Notes: a model not told the origin generated them from the sequence alone. DNA of 51,374 nt from CAMNAO01 sp045605145 (GCA_045605145.1 JAZUPH010000066.1:1-51374), one strand, 5' to 3'. Counted from the first letter of the stretch, positions 8,495 to 16,659 are shown. Program-made: numbers and translations.

Positions 8495-9424
8495 ATGCTT
8501 CCGTTGTGTGAAACTATCCTGTCGGATTACAAAATGCGCCGCACATCGGCGCAGAAAGATGCGTTCATAAAGCTTATGCAGACGCATTATCCCCATCTGA
8601 GCATTGAACAGCTGGGCAAAAAGAAAAGCCGTAACCTGATTATGGGCGATATAGAGACTGCCCACGTGATCCTTACGGCGCATTACGACACAAGCGCGGC
8701 GTCACTGTTTCCTAATGTTGTCATGCCTTACCGCAAGGTGCTTCGCTTTTTCTACACCATGCTGTCGCTGATGCCCATAATTCTGCTTAGCCTTGGCGCC
8801 TTATTTGCGTCGCGTGCCTTCGGCGCGACGGATGAAGTGTCGCTGATTGCTTTCCTTGTGGTGTACTATGTGTTGTTCTACATCAAAATGTTCTGCCTGC
8901 CGCCGAATCCCAGCAATGACAACGACAACACATCAGGAGTTGTGACACTTATTGAGACTTGGGAGAAACTCGGCGAAAGTCAGCGGGCGCACACGGCTCT
9001 GATATTCTTCGATAACGAGGAATACGGTTGCGTCGGATCCAAGGAGTTCTATAAGGCGCATAAGGCACTTATGGAAGACAAACTACTTGTTAACTTCGAC
9101 TGCGTTGGAGACGGCAAAACGATGCTTCTTGTTCTTGCTGAAAAGGCAGAGAAGCAGTACCTTTCCGTTCTCAAAGAGACCATTACGGAAGAGGAGGGCA
9201 TAAGCGTACGGTTTGACAGCAAGAAGCGCGCCAACCACTCCTCCGACCATAAGTACTTTCCCTGCGGTGTGGCAGTTTCTGCGATGCATGAATGCAAATG
9301 GCTTGACCTGCATTTCGGCCGCATACACACCAAGCGTGATACCGTGATGGATCGGGGAAATGTTGCTTTCCTTGCTGACAGAGTCACAGCACTTGTAGAC
9401 CGGATGACCACTGTAGTAAGATAA
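8495..9424 (+). CDS. M28-family metallopeptidase with internal membrane segments
   Basis: A 309-residue protein with the zinc ligands and catalytic residues of M28 aminopeptidases: HYDT (His63, Asp65), NDNTSG (bridging Asp near 140), DNEEYG (paired Glu), DCVGDG (Asp) and a late His in the RIHTKRDT segment. Unusually, two hydrophobic helices (about residues 84-106 and 112-132) interrupt the catalytic domain between the first and second motifs, tying the active site to the membrane. ATG 8495 has gaggag at good spacing; an in-frame GTG at 8486 lacks this. It is co-transcribed with the upstream membrane protein. The substrate is unknown. Confidence 0.82.
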   Translation: MLPLCETILSDYKMRRTSAQKDAFIKLMQTHYPHLSIEQLGKKKSRNLIMGDIETAHVILTAHYDTSAASLFPNVVMPYRKVLRFFYTMLSLMPIILLSLGALFASRAFGATDEVSLIAFLVVYYVLFYIKMFCLPPNPSNDNDNTSGVVTLIETWEKLGESQRAHTALIFFDNEEYGCVGSKEFYKAHKALMEDKLLVNFDCVGDGKTMLLVLAEKAEKQYLSVLKETITEEEGISVRFDSKKRANHSSDHKYFPCGVAVSAMHECKWLDLHFGRIHTKRDTVMDRGNVAFLADRVTALVDRMTTVVR

Positions 9425-9438
9425 TAAGATGATAAATA

Positions 9439-9472
9439 AAAAGGATGCATCCCCAATTGGGACGCATCCTTT
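9439..9472. terminator. Bidirectional terminator between M28 peptidase and fakA-like gene
   Basis: aaaggatgc (9440-9448) pairs with gcatccttt (9464-9472), extended after one mismatch by ccc/ggg. A-rich and T-rich flanks suit both directions, and it sits between convergent genes. Confidence 0.75.
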
Positions 9473-9487
9473 AATTTGTTGTTGCGA

Positions 9488-11119
9488 TTACTCGGCGGAG
9501 ATAAGGTAGTAATACACCGGCTGTCCGCCGTTGATGACGGCAGTTTCGCCATCGGGGAAGGCTGCACTCAGCTTGTCGGCAAGGGCGTTTGCCTCATCCT
9601 CTGTGACATCGGCGCCATAGTAAACGGTGATGAGCGTAGGCTCACTGGACTTGAGGGCCTCGATAAGGCTCTCGATAACGGTGTCCAGATCGCGGCTGTT
9701 GCTGATAAGCGCACTCTCCAGCAGGCACAGATACTCACCGGCTGCAATATCATGTCCGTCAAAGTCGGAGTTGCGTGCGGCGTAGGTAATCTGAGCGGTG
9801 CGGACATTTGCTATGGTCTCGTTCATGGCTGCGGTGATCTCTTCCTCATCCATGTTCTCGTCATATGCCAGCATAGCTGAAATGCCCTGAGGTACGGTTT
9901 TGGTTCCGATAACCACGGTTTTGCAATCAGTCAGATCGGCGCACTGCTGAGCGGCCATGATGATGTTCTTGTTATTGGGCAGGATGAAAACCGTCTCTGC
10001 GTTTGCGGCCTCAACACCCTTGAGAATGTCCTCGGTGGAGGGGTTCATAGTCTGGCCGCCGGTGACTATGTAGTCGGCGCCCAGCTGAGAGAAGACCTCT
10101 GCCATGCCATCGCCTGCGCAGACGGTCACGATGCCATACTTTTTGCGGGGCTCTTTGGGAGTCTCTGCAGGAGCGGGCTCGGACTTTTCGAAGATGATCT
10201 CATTGTGCTGGTTCTTCATGTTCTCGATCTTGATCTTCTCCAGCGGACCGTAGGTGATAGACTCGGTCAGGATGGCGCCGGGATCGTTGACGTGAACATG
10301 CAGCTTAATATACTCCTCATCGGCAGCCATTACAAGGCTGTCACCAAGGCGGCTGGCAAAGTCGCGCAGAACCAGGGGATCCTTCTCGGTTTCGACCTTA
10401 ATGATAACCTCGGTGCAGTATGCAAAACGAATATCCTCAGTCTCAAACTGGGAGAAGTCGGCTTTTTCGGAGGTGGCATAGCTGGTGGGGGAGACCTCAA
10501 CAACCTCGCCTCTGAGCGCCTTGATCATGCCGTCAAGAATACAGCAGTAACCCATACCGCCTGCGTCAACCACGTTGGCCTTTTTGAGGACAGGGTTTTG
10601 GTTAACGGTGTTTGCAAGGGCAAGACGCGCCGTTTCAATGGCGGTCTCCAGCATGACCTCAATATCGCTCTCTGTCTCGGCACACTTTACAGCGGCGTCG
10701 GAAGCTAAACGGCTGACGGTAAGGATTGTGCCCTCGGCGGGCTTCATAACTGCGCCGTAAGCAGCATTGACGCCCTCGACCATTGCGGCGGCAAAGGCCT
10801 TGCTGTCGGCCTCGGGCTTGCCCTTGAAGGAGCGGGACATACCGCGGAACAGCAGGGAGAGTATAACGCCAGAGTTGCCGCGTGCGCCGCGAAGCAGAGC
10901 GCCGGCAACCTTGTCGGCAACCTTGTCAAGCAGGTCGCTATCCATGGGACCGACTTCGGAAGCACCTGCGCCAAGGGTAAGGCTCATATTTGTGCCGGTA
11001 TCGCCGTCCGGGACAGGGAATACATTCAGGTCATTTATCGGTTGTCTCTTTGATTCTATCTCAGCGGCAGCATTAAGAACCATCTGTTTAAACATGCTGC
11101 CTGTCAGCTTATCTGTCAC
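9488..11119 (-). CDS. fakA: DAK2/FakA-family kinase (YloV-like)
   Basis: A 543-residue protein with the architecture of FakA, the ATP-binding subunit of fatty acid kinase: an N-terminal DAK2 domain (about 1-200), a middle domain, and a C-terminal DegV-like region. Visible DAK2 motifs are FPVPDGDTGTNMSLTL (nucleotide/Mg site) and ARGNSGVILS; VDAGGMGYC closes the domain. It follows an Asp23-family gene by 14 bases, the conserved yloU-yloV order. The partner FakB (fatty-acid-binding) is not in this window. The symbol is by family; substrate specificity is not proven. Confidence 0.85.
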   Translation of the reverse strand: MTDKLTGSMFKQMVLNAAAEIESKRQPINDLNVFPVPDGDTGTNMSLTLGAGASEVGPMDSDLLDKVADKVAGALLRGARGNSGVILSLLFRGMSRSFKGKPEADSKAFAAAMVEGVNAAYGAVMKPAEGTILTVSRLASDAAVKCAETESDIEVMLETAIETARLALANTVNQNPVLKKANVVDAGGMGYCCILDGMIKALRGEVVEVSPTSYATSEKADFSQFETEDIRFAYCTEVIIKVETEKDPLVLRDFASRLGDSLVMAADEEYIKLHVHVNDPGAILTESITYGPLEKIKIENMKNQHNEIIFEKSEPAPAETPKEPRKKYGIVTVCAGDGMAEVFSQLGADYIVTGGQTMNPSTEDILKGVEAANAETVFILPNNKNIIMAAQQCADLTDCKTVVIGTKTVPQGISAMLAYDENMDEEEITAAMNETIANVRTAQITYAARNSDFDGHDIAAGEYLCLLESALISNSRDLDTVIESLIEALKSSEPTLITVYYGADVTEDEANALADKLSAAFPDGETAVINGGQPVYYYLISAE

Positions 11120-11133
11120 GGTTATCCTCCCAA

Positions 11134-11487
11134 TTAATCGCCCATAGCGGAATCGACATAAACGTCAACATTCTTCAGCTTCACGCCTGTGGCTTTCTTT
11201 ACTTTATAGCGCACCTCATCGATGATGTTGCGGCAGCTTTCAGGAATATTTATGCCCTGATCAACGACGATGTGAAGCTCGATGGAAATCGTGGAATCGT
11301 CGTTGTAGGTGACGTGTACGCCCTTGCGCATGGATTCTTTCTTAAGAAGATGGACGAGACCGTCAGTTACCGAGCGTTTAGCCATTCCGCGCACACCGAA
11401 GCAGCTGGTTGCGGCATCGCCAACGATATTGCTGAAAACATCTTCATCAACGCGGACGCAGCCACGGTCGGTTTCATATTTGATCAT
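11134..11487 (-). CDS. Asp23/Gls24 family envelope stress protein (YloU-like)
   Basis: A 117-residue small alkaline-shock-type protein. The pattern VRVDEDVFSNIVGDAATSCFGVRGM at the N-terminus and the ELHIVVDQGINIPE strand followed by VRYKVKKATGVKLKNVDVYVD are diagnostic. ATG 11487 has ggaggg five bases upstream; a longer in-frame reading to 11646 lacks conserved content and crosses the promoter. It is the first gene of the asp23-fakA operon. Confidence 0.9.
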   Translation of the reverse strand: MIKYETDRGCVRVDEDVFSNIVGDAATSCFGVRGMAKRSVTDGLVHLLKKESMRKGVHVTYNDDSTISIELHIVVDQGINIPESCRNIIDEVRYKVKKATGVKLKNVDVYVDSAMGD

Positions 11488-11559
11488 AATGACCCTCCGT
11501 TCGCATATTGTATGAGTAATTGTGACGCAGCGGATGGAGAGCATACGCTGCCTTGTATA

Positions 11560-11588
11560 ATTATAAACCCAAAACGGGCCAAGTTCAA
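11560..11588 (-). promoter_or_regulatory. SigA-type promoter of asp23-fakA
   Basis: Reading the minus strand: -35 TTGAAC (11583-11588), 17-base spacer, perfect -10 TATAAT (11560-11565). Confidence 0.75.
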
Positions 11589-11630
11589 GTATAAAGCAGA
11601 TAAAACAGTCCTGCAATTTTTGCAGTATAC

Positions 11631-11659
11631 TTGCAATCTGCGCCATAATAGGATAGAAT
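11631..11659 (+). promoter_or_regulatory. SigA-type promoter of the small membrane protein gene
   Basis: -35 TTGCAA (11631-11636), 17-base spacer, -10 TAGAAT (11654-11659), about 30 bases before the GTG start at 11689. It is divergent from the asp23 promoter, with about 43 bases between the two -35 boxes. Confidence 0.7.
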
Positions 11660-11688
11660 GGTATAAATTCCGTACAGGAGGAATAGCT

Positions 11689-11883
11689 GTGAAGAATAAA
11701 GTTGATATTATCAAAACTATACTCATCATCGTGGCCGTCGTTGCAGCCATCGCGTCTGTGGTCGCCCTCATTCTGACCTATAAAGACCAGATCATTGCCT
11801 GCATCAACAAGATTAAGGAAAAGCTGGCTTCAAAAGAGGTGGTCTACACCGTAGAGGAGTACCAAGACTTCGCGGACGTGTGA
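11689..11883 (+). CDS. Small single-pass membrane protein of unknown function
   Basis: A 64-residue protein with its own promoter, an aggagg site and a GTG start at 11689. Residues about 8-30 (IIKTILIIVAVVAAIASVVALIL) form one membrane helix, followed by a basic cytoplasmic or external segment (KIKEKLASK) and an acidic end (VEEYQDF). I do not recognise a family. The terminator hairpin begins at its stop codon. The complete set of promoter, ribosome site and terminator argues that it is a real gene. Confidence 0.7.
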   Translation: MKNKVDIIKTILIIVAVVAAIASVVALILTYKDQIIACINKIKEKLASKEVVYTVEEYQDFADV

Positions 11884-11908
11884 TGGGCTGATTGCCCGTC
11901 ACATTTTT
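11882..11908 (+). terminator. Terminator overlapping the stop codons of both convergent genes
   Basis: gatgggc (11882-11888) pairs with gcccgtc (11894-11900), one G-T wobble, loop tgatt, then acattttt. The 5' arm starts in the small gene's TGA and the 3' arm runs into the dut stop codon on the other strand. Confidence 0.65.
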
Positions 11909-12342
11909 CCGGTTGAGCCGAAGCCGCCGCTGCCCCTTGCCGTGTCGTCAAGGTCGTCTGCTTCTTCGAACTCGGCGTGAAGCACGGGCACTATCAGAAG
12001 CTGTGCCACTCTCTCGCCCGGCTCTATCACCGCGTCCGACTTAGAGTGGTTGTGAAGTGCTACCATTATTTCACCCCGGTAATCGCTGTCGATGACGCCG
12101 ACTTTGTTTGCCGGTGCAAGGCCGCGCTTCGTGCCCAGGCTGCTCCTTGCGCAGATTAGACCGACCCAACCGGCAGGTATTTCCATTGCAAGGCCGGTGT
12201 GCACAAAGTAAGTCTCACCCGGTGCGATGGCGACAGGTGTGTCTAACAGAGCCCTCAGATCTGCTCCGGCCGCAAACTCGGAACCGCGTGCGGGCGCTGC
12301 GGCTCTCTGATCAAGTTTCTTAAAACGAACCGTATTTGACAT
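11899..12342 (-). CDS. dut: dUTP diphosphatase
   Basis: A 147-residue trimeric-type dUTPase that hydrolyses dUTP to dUMP, keeping uracil out of DNA and supplying dTMP synthesis. The five family motifs are visible: AGADLRA (motif 1), ARSSLGTKRGL (2), GVIDSDYRGEI (3), ERVAQLLI (4) and the C-terminal RGSGGFGSTG (5). It has its own promoter, overlapped by a palindrome. ATG 12342 follows an aaggagg site. Confidence 0.96.
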   Translation of the reverse strand: MSNTVRFKKLDQRAAAPARGSEFAAGADLRALLDTPVAIAPGETYFVHTGLAMEIPAGWVGLICARSSLGTKRGLAPANKVGVIDSDYRGEIMVALHNHSKSDAVIEPGERVAQLLIVPVLHAEFEEADDLDDTARGSGGFGSTGKM

Positions 12343-12392
12343 TTTGTGCCCTCCTTGTATCTTCCTGGGGGAGTGTGTAATGACACCGCAAC

Positions 12393-12421
12393 ATTGTACA
12401 CGATTTTTGTTGACAAGTCAA
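12393..12421 (-). promoter_or_regulatory. SigA-type promoter of dut
   Basis: On the minus strand: -35 TTGACT (12416-12421), 17-base spacer, -10 TACAAT (12393-12398). Confidence 0.7.
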
Positions 12422-12423
12422 CA
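12408..12423. promoter_or_regulatory. Palindrome over the dut -35 box (candidate operator)
   Basis: A 16-base element tgttgac-aa-gtcaaca with perfect 7-base arms (12408-12414 and 12417-12423), covering the -35 of dut and lying 33 bases before the nadE start. Its size and position suit a dimeric repressor. No regulator is identified. Confidence 0.4.
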
Positions 12424-12455
12424 TCTTGAGGATCTTTTTCCGTAGGAGTATTACT

Positions 12456-13187
12456 GTGCGAGACTACGCCCGTGAATTTGAATGCCGTGTGGCGTTTATT
12501 AGAAAATTGGTCGCCGACACCGGATGTGCCGGCATTATTTTTGGCAACAGCGGCGGAAAGGACAGTGCGCTGGTTGGCGTTCTATGCAAGGCGGCCTGCG
12601 ATGATACCGTTGGCATTATTATGCCCTGCGCTTCGAAGCAGAATTATGGCAGTGACGCCGATGACGGATATGCACTTGCGGGGCAGTACGGCATCGAGAC
12701 GCGTGTTGTTGATCTCACCGCCTCACGCGAGCTGCTTCTTGGCGAGCTTTCAAAGGTGACGGATGTTAGTGCCAACGGACTTACCAATATGGCGCCCCGC
12801 CTTCGTATGCTTACCCTTTATACCATCGGCGCAAGTGAAAACCGACTTGTAGCCGGAACCGGCAACGCCAGTGAGTACTATATGGGATATTTTACTAAAT
12901 GGGGCGACGGAGCGTACGACTTTAATCCTATCCGTGATTTGACCGCTACCGAAGTGTTTGAGTTTCTGGATTGGCTTGGCGCCCCGGAGAGCATACGCAC
13001 CAAGGCACCGTCTGCCGGCCTTTACGAGGGTCAGACAGACGAGAAAGATATGGGCGTAAGCTATGCCGCCATCGACCAATACATCGCGACAGGTGTGGCA
13101 GATGATCATGATAAAGCCATTATCGACCGCTACCACCGCACATCAGCCCATAAACGAAGCCCGCAGGTTGTCTACAAAGCGGAATAG
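12456..13187 (+). CDS. nadE: NAD(+) synthetase, ammonia-dependent type
   Basis: A 243-residue NAD+ synthetase that amidates nicotinate adenine dinucleotide using ATP. The PP-loop is GNSGGKDSALV (about residues 24-34). Further family segments are GTGNASEYYMGYFTKWGDGAYDFNPI and the late KAPSAGL followed by TDEKDMG. There is no glutaminase domain, so free ammonia is the likely nitrogen donor. GTG 12456 has taggag upstream at seven bases; an in-frame TTG at 12426 is less well placed. An alpha/beta hydrolase gene follows after 75 bases. Confidence 0.93.
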   Translation: MRDYAREFECRVAFIRKLVADTGCAGIIFGNSGGKDSALVGVLCKAACDDTVGIIMPCASKQNYGSDADDGYALAGQYGIETRVVDLTASRELLLGELSKVTDVSANGLTNMAPRLRMLTLYTIGASENRLVAGTGNASEYYMGYFTKWGDGAYDFNPIRDLTATEVFEFLDWLGAPESIRTKAPSAGLYEGQTDEKDMGVSYAAIDQYIATGVADDHDKAIIDRYHRTSAHKRSPQVVYKAE

Positions 13188-13262
13188 CACCGGCGGTATC
13201 AAGAATGATTACAAATCTGACTTTTGTATTGGCAAACTGAGATTAAAAAAGGAGGACCGGCA

Positions 13263-14327
13263 ATGCGTAAACCTGAATGGAACCGGGTCAAGAATTTTGA
13301 CACTCTGGAGCGGGAATTCTTGCCGCTGTATGAGCATCTCAAGGACATGGCAACGCCTGATTTCGATGCCGACGCTTTCATCGGGACCGAAATGGGAGAA
13401 AGGCTGCTCGAACTTCTTGCTCCGTTTTACAAATGGAATGAGGCCGATCAGGCTGTATTTGACTACTGGCGTGATAAGGGTCTTAACAAGGAGCTTCATG
13501 ATGAAGATGAATCTGACACGATGCATCTGGAGAAATGGAGCGTATTTGTACCCACAAGCGCCGAAGCCGATCCCCATAAACGCTATCCCGCAATCATATA
13601 TTCCCGCGGCAGCAGACCCGGCGGAACGCAGATATTCTGTGAGGAGAATTTTGGCATAGCCGAACTGGCGGCGAAGGAGCAGATAATTATCGCTCTTGCC
13701 GAGAAGAATAATGAAGAGGGGATTATGTCCCTCTATCAGAGACTTACTGCGGACTACCCGGTGGATAAAAACAGAATTTATCTTGCCGGTTTCTCTGCCG
13801 GTGCGACAGCCTCTGTCTCGACCGCGATCAAGCACCCCGGTTTGTTTGCCGCGGTATGTTCGATTACAGGTTCTCCTTCACTGCTTGATGTAAGTGATGA
13901 GGAAATCGCAGCTGCTGCAGGCACCGGCATGCCTATGATAGCAATAGGCGGCCTTTGTGAGATGACGCTTAAGTTCCCCATCTGCAAGGATACCTCTTTG
14001 CACCCGTCCCCCAAAATGTCCAAGGAGGCAAAGGTGCGTGGACTTAACGCCTTCAAGCTGGCAAACGGACTTAAACCTGCATCCCTTGAGGAAGTGTGCA
14101 GCTTTGTTGCCGACAGCGAGGATGGAGCGGTGAGAAAGGTGGGGGTTGACGCGCAGCTTAGCCACACTCAGCGGATAATGGGGCTTGAGCATTATTTCTG
14201 CGATTATCTTGATGATACAGGCAAACTTGTGATCAGATTCACCGCGATCGAGAATCACCCTCATCACCCGGCTCCTTCAGCCTTCGGGCTCATGTGGGAC
14301 TTCTTTAAGAGTCACAGCCGCGGCTGA
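13263..14327 (+). CDS. Alpha/beta hydrolase fold protein
   Basis: A 354-residue protein with an alpha/beta hydrolase core. A strand-oxyanion region (YPAIIYSRGSRPGG, about residues 110-123) leads to the nucleophile elbow GFSAG with Ser178, preceded by DKNRIYLA as in esterases of the PHB-depolymerase/feruloyl-esterase type. A late ENHPHHPAPS segment near residue 335 probably supplies the catalytic His. No signal peptide, so probably cytoplasmic. ATG 13263 has aaggagg upstream. The substrate is unknown; the link to nadE is positional only. Confidence 0.7.
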   Translation: MRKPEWNRVKNFDTLEREFLPLYEHLKDMATPDFDADAFIGTEMGERLLELLAPFYKWNEADQAVFDYWRDKGLNKELHDEDESDTMHLEKWSVFVPTSAEADPHKRYPAIIYSRGSRPGGTQIFCEENFGIAELAAKEQIIIALAEKNNEEGIMSLYQRLTADYPVDKNRIYLAGFSAGATASVSTAIKHPGLFAAVCSITGSPSLLDVSDEEIAAAAGTGMPMIAIGGLCEMTLKFPICKDTSLHPSPKMSKEAKVRGLNAFKLANGLKPASLEEVCSFVADSEDGAVRKVGVDAQLSHTQRIMGLEHYFCDYLDDTGKLVIRFTAIENHPHHPAPSAFGLMWDFFKSHSRG

Positions 14328-14368
14328 TTACCTGGTCAAGCTGCACTTTTGACAATTGCATTAATTAA

Positions 14369-14400
14369 GGACGGCATCCCGCTGCGGACGCCGTCCTATT
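14369..14400. terminator. Probable terminator between convergent genes
   Basis: ggacggc (14369-14375) with gccgtcc (14390-14396) around a GC-rich loop, with AT-rich flanks on both sides. It separates the convergent hydrolase and yczE-like genes. The T-tracts are short. Confidence 0.5.
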
Positions 14401-14434
14401 TAATATGCAGTGTTTTGTTATTGTAAATATCTGC

Positions 14435-15160
14435 TCAATCCCGTTTTAAGAATACCTCCAGTTTATCAAACATAGCTGTAGGATCAAATATTCTGTCCAG
14501 CAGTCTGCCCATTGTGCCGATAATAGGCGAATTGATCGCCGTTGTGACCAGTGTGCCAAGTCCGAGACTGTGGAAGCAGGAGTGACCGATGGCTGACCAG
14601 TTATAGGTGCCAATATCACCGAAGAGGATGAGTGCAAGTGTCACTGATATCAGCAGCAGGCTTATGTCAAAAGTCCACTTGGTTTTGTTGATATTCAGCT
14701 TAAAGCGATCTGCAAGTTCGGCCACAAACAGCTCATATACCTGCAGCGGCATATATGTGCGGAAGAAACAGGCAACGCCGAAAGCTGTTATAATATCCCC
14801 CACGATCAGCATGACCCAGCGAAGGAGTACGCTCTCAAAATATACATCCTTCAGTATCCACATAAACAGGTCAAGAACATATCCGTAGATGACTGCCACG
14901 GCGAAGGCGAGAAGATAACGCAAGTTGAAGCGGCCGACAACAAGACACAGGACTATAAGCATCAATCCCTGAATTATATACTCGGTGACACCTACGCTCA
15001 GGGATGCTGCGAGCCGGGAAACCGCCTCGGACACAATAAATGCGGGTGCCGCGATCATGGAGACGCCCAGATCGGCCTTACCGCAGATCGCAACGCCCAG
15101 GGCAACGAATACTATACCAAAGAGCCACAGCAGCTCAGATGTCTTTTTAATCTTTCTCAT
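14435..15160 (-). CDS. YczE/YitT-type integral membrane protein
   Basis: A 241-residue membrane protein resembling B. subtilis YczE, which belongs with the YitT-like 'DUF' membrane families. The N-terminus (LWLFGIVFVALGVAICGKADLGVS) is characteristic: a hydrophobic segment ending in a GxxxxGKADLG-like motif. About six membrane segments follow; the last 35 residues (about 205-241) are soluble. The function is unknown; some relatives sit beside regulators or transporters. The gene has its own promoter and an unusual hairpin leader. The start ATG at 15160 has gagagga upstream. Confidence 0.72.
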   Translation of the reverse strand: MRKIKKTSELLWLFGIVFVALGVAICGKADLGVSMIAAPAFIVSEAVSRLAASLSVGVTEYIIQGLMLIVLCLVVGRFNLRYLLAFAVAVIYGYVLDLFMWILKDVYFESVLLRWVMLIVGDIITAFGVACFFRTYMPLQVYELFVAELADRFKLNINKTKWTFDISLLLISVTLALILFGDIGTYNWSAIGHSCFHSLGLGTLVTTAINSPIIGTMGRLLDRIFDPTAMFDKLEVFLKRD

Positions 15161-15187
15161 ATATGGATCCTCTCATTACATAAAAAT

Positions 15188-15222
15188 ATCTTTTACTGTT
15201 TGATACAGAAACAGTAAAAGAT
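15188..15222. repeat. Perfect 14-bp inverted repeat in the yczE leader
   Basis: atcttttactgttt (15188-15201) is exactly complementary to aaacagtaaaagat (15209-15222) around a seven-base spacer (gatacag). It lies between the yczE promoter and its start codon, 28 bases from the ATG. It could be an operator for a dimeric (TetR-like) repressor or, with the following attttta on the minus strand, an attenuator hairpin. Confidence 0.8.
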
Positions 15223-15229
15223 ACCTTGT

Positions 15230-15248
15230 GCGTCCAATTACCGGACGC
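15230..15248 (-). promoter_or_regulatory. Small hairpin at the 5' end of the yczE transcript
   Basis: gcgtcc (15230-15235) pairs with ggacgc (15243-15248). It starts at or near the predicted transcription start and precedes the 14-bp repeat, so the leader would carry two hairpins in series. Confidence 0.4.
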
Positions 15249-15254
15249 TTAGCA

Positions 15255-15283
15255 ATTATATAAGGATTTTACAAAAATTGCAA
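15255..15283 (-). promoter_or_regulatory. SigA-type promoter of the yczE-like gene
   Basis: On the minus strand: -35 TTGCAA (15278-15283), 17-base spacer, perfect -10 TATAAT (15255-15260). Predicted start near 15248, giving a leader of roughly 90 bases. Confidence 0.75.
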
Positions 15284-15357
15284 GCCGTGCGGACAGGCAG
15301 CTGCTGCATATGTTAATGCCGTAAAGCCGCTGTCTCCCTTAAACAGCAAGAACGCCG

Positions 15358-16521
15358 TCAGGTTTTACATATCTTGTTGACGCGCTCTGTCATGGACAAA
15401 AGCAGCAGAACAAAAATCGCCATGAAATAGGGGTACAAAGCAATATGAATATGCTGCGCGATAAGGCCGAACAGTGGCGGCATAAACGTGCTTCCGCAAT
15501 ATGCACTGGCCATCTGTATCCCGACGATGGCATGAGAATTTTCTCTTCCAAAATGCGCGGGGGTGGAGTGAATAATTGATGGGTAGACGGGGGCGGCGCC
15601 TACACCCAGGATCACAAGTCCGGCAAGCGCGGTCGCGACAGCAGAAATCGGCAGCGCGATCATTATAATTCCGCAGCACATTACTGCCGCACCGATCCTA
15701 ATCATATTTTTGTCACCAATACGGTCAGCTATGAAGCCGCAGACAAATCGTCCGGCAGTAATGCCAAGGTAGAACATGGATGCAAAAGTGGCGGCAGTCT
15801 CGGCATCCACCCCTCTGTACTCCACCAGATAGCTGCTTGCCCACAGCCCTGCGGTTGATTCAAGAGCGCAATATCCCAGGAAAGCAAACAGTATCGGCTT
15901 AACTCCCCGGATTTTAAGCGCTTCGCCCAGACCTATTGGCGCTTCGCAGTCTTTGTCTTCGCTATTCTGAGTGCTGCCTTTTTTCCACAACGGCAGTGTG
16001 ATGAACAAGATAAGCGAAAGCGCTATCTGTATGCCGGAGACTATACCGTAGCCTGTTCTCCAACCGTGCTGTGCGCTGATCGCCCAGCCCATGATGTAGG
16101 GGCCTGTTGTCGCGCCGATGCCCCAAAAACAGTGCAGCCAACTCATATGTCGGGAAGCATAATGTACCGCCACATAGTTATTCAGTGCGGCATCGACAGC
16201 TCCGGCTCCGATACCGTAGGGAACAGCGAGGACACATAAAATCCAAAAGGACCTGCTCAGCGAGAAGCCCAATAATGCAATTGCGGTGAAGCTGACACTG
16301 ATGGCAGTAACAAGTCCTGCGCCCAGTTTCCTTGTCAGTTTATCCGACAGAAGACTTGAAACAATTGTGCCGGCAGATATTATCATGGTTATAATACCTG
16401 CGTATGATAAAGGAACAGACAATTCTCCGTTCATAATCGGCCACGCGGCACCAAGTAATGAATCAGGTAAACCCAAACTGATAAATGACGCATAAATTAT
16501 GGCGAGTAATACTGAAAACAC
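15358..16521 (-). CDS. Major facilitator superfamily transporter
   Basis: A 387-residue twelve-helix MFS protein. The N-terminal helix carries GLPDSLLGAAWP, typical of the sugar/FucP-YbjJ-like branch. The loop between helices 2 and 3 carries SDKLTRKLGAG (MFS motif A), and the second half has a matching DRIGDKNMIRIG. I take GTG 16521 as the start because aggaggag lies just upstream; an in-frame extension to 16614 runs through the promoter. It is divergent from a ceramidase-like hydrolase gene. The substrate is unknown. Confidence 0.82.
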   Translation of the reverse strand: MFSVLLAIIYASFISLGLPDSLLGAAWPIMNGELSVPLSYAGIITMIISAGTIVSSLLSDKLTRKLGAGLVTAISVSFTAIALLGFSLSRSFWILCVLAVPYGIGAGAVDAALNNYVAVHYASRHMSWLHCFWGIGATTGPYIMGWAISAQHGWRTGYGIVSGIQIALSLILFITLPLWKKGSTQNSEDKDCEAPIGLGEALKIRGVKPILFAFLGYCALESTAGLWASSYLVEYRGVDAETAATFASMFYLGITAGRFVCGFIADRIGDKNMIRIGAAVMCCGIIMIALPISAVATALAGLVILGVGAAPVYPSIIHSTPAHFGRENSHAIVGIQMASAYCGSTFMPPLFGLIAQHIHIALYPYFMAIFVLLLLSMTERVNKICKT

Positions 16522-16575
16522 GATCTGCTCCTCCTGCTTCTGTGTTGAAATAAAAGACGAATTTTGACCGCGACA

Positions 16576-16604
16576 ATTATACTGCACCAAAAGAAATAAT
16601 ACAA
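16576..16604 (-). promoter_or_regulatory. SigA-type promoter of the MFS gene
   Basis: On the minus strand: -35 TTGTAT (16599-16604), 17-base spacer, -10 TATAAT (16576-16581), about 48 bases before the GTG start. Confidence 0.55.
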
Positions 16605-16659
16605 TGAGGCACATACCGCTTTAATATGCGGTTGGGCAAAGCGGAAATTATTGCACCGC

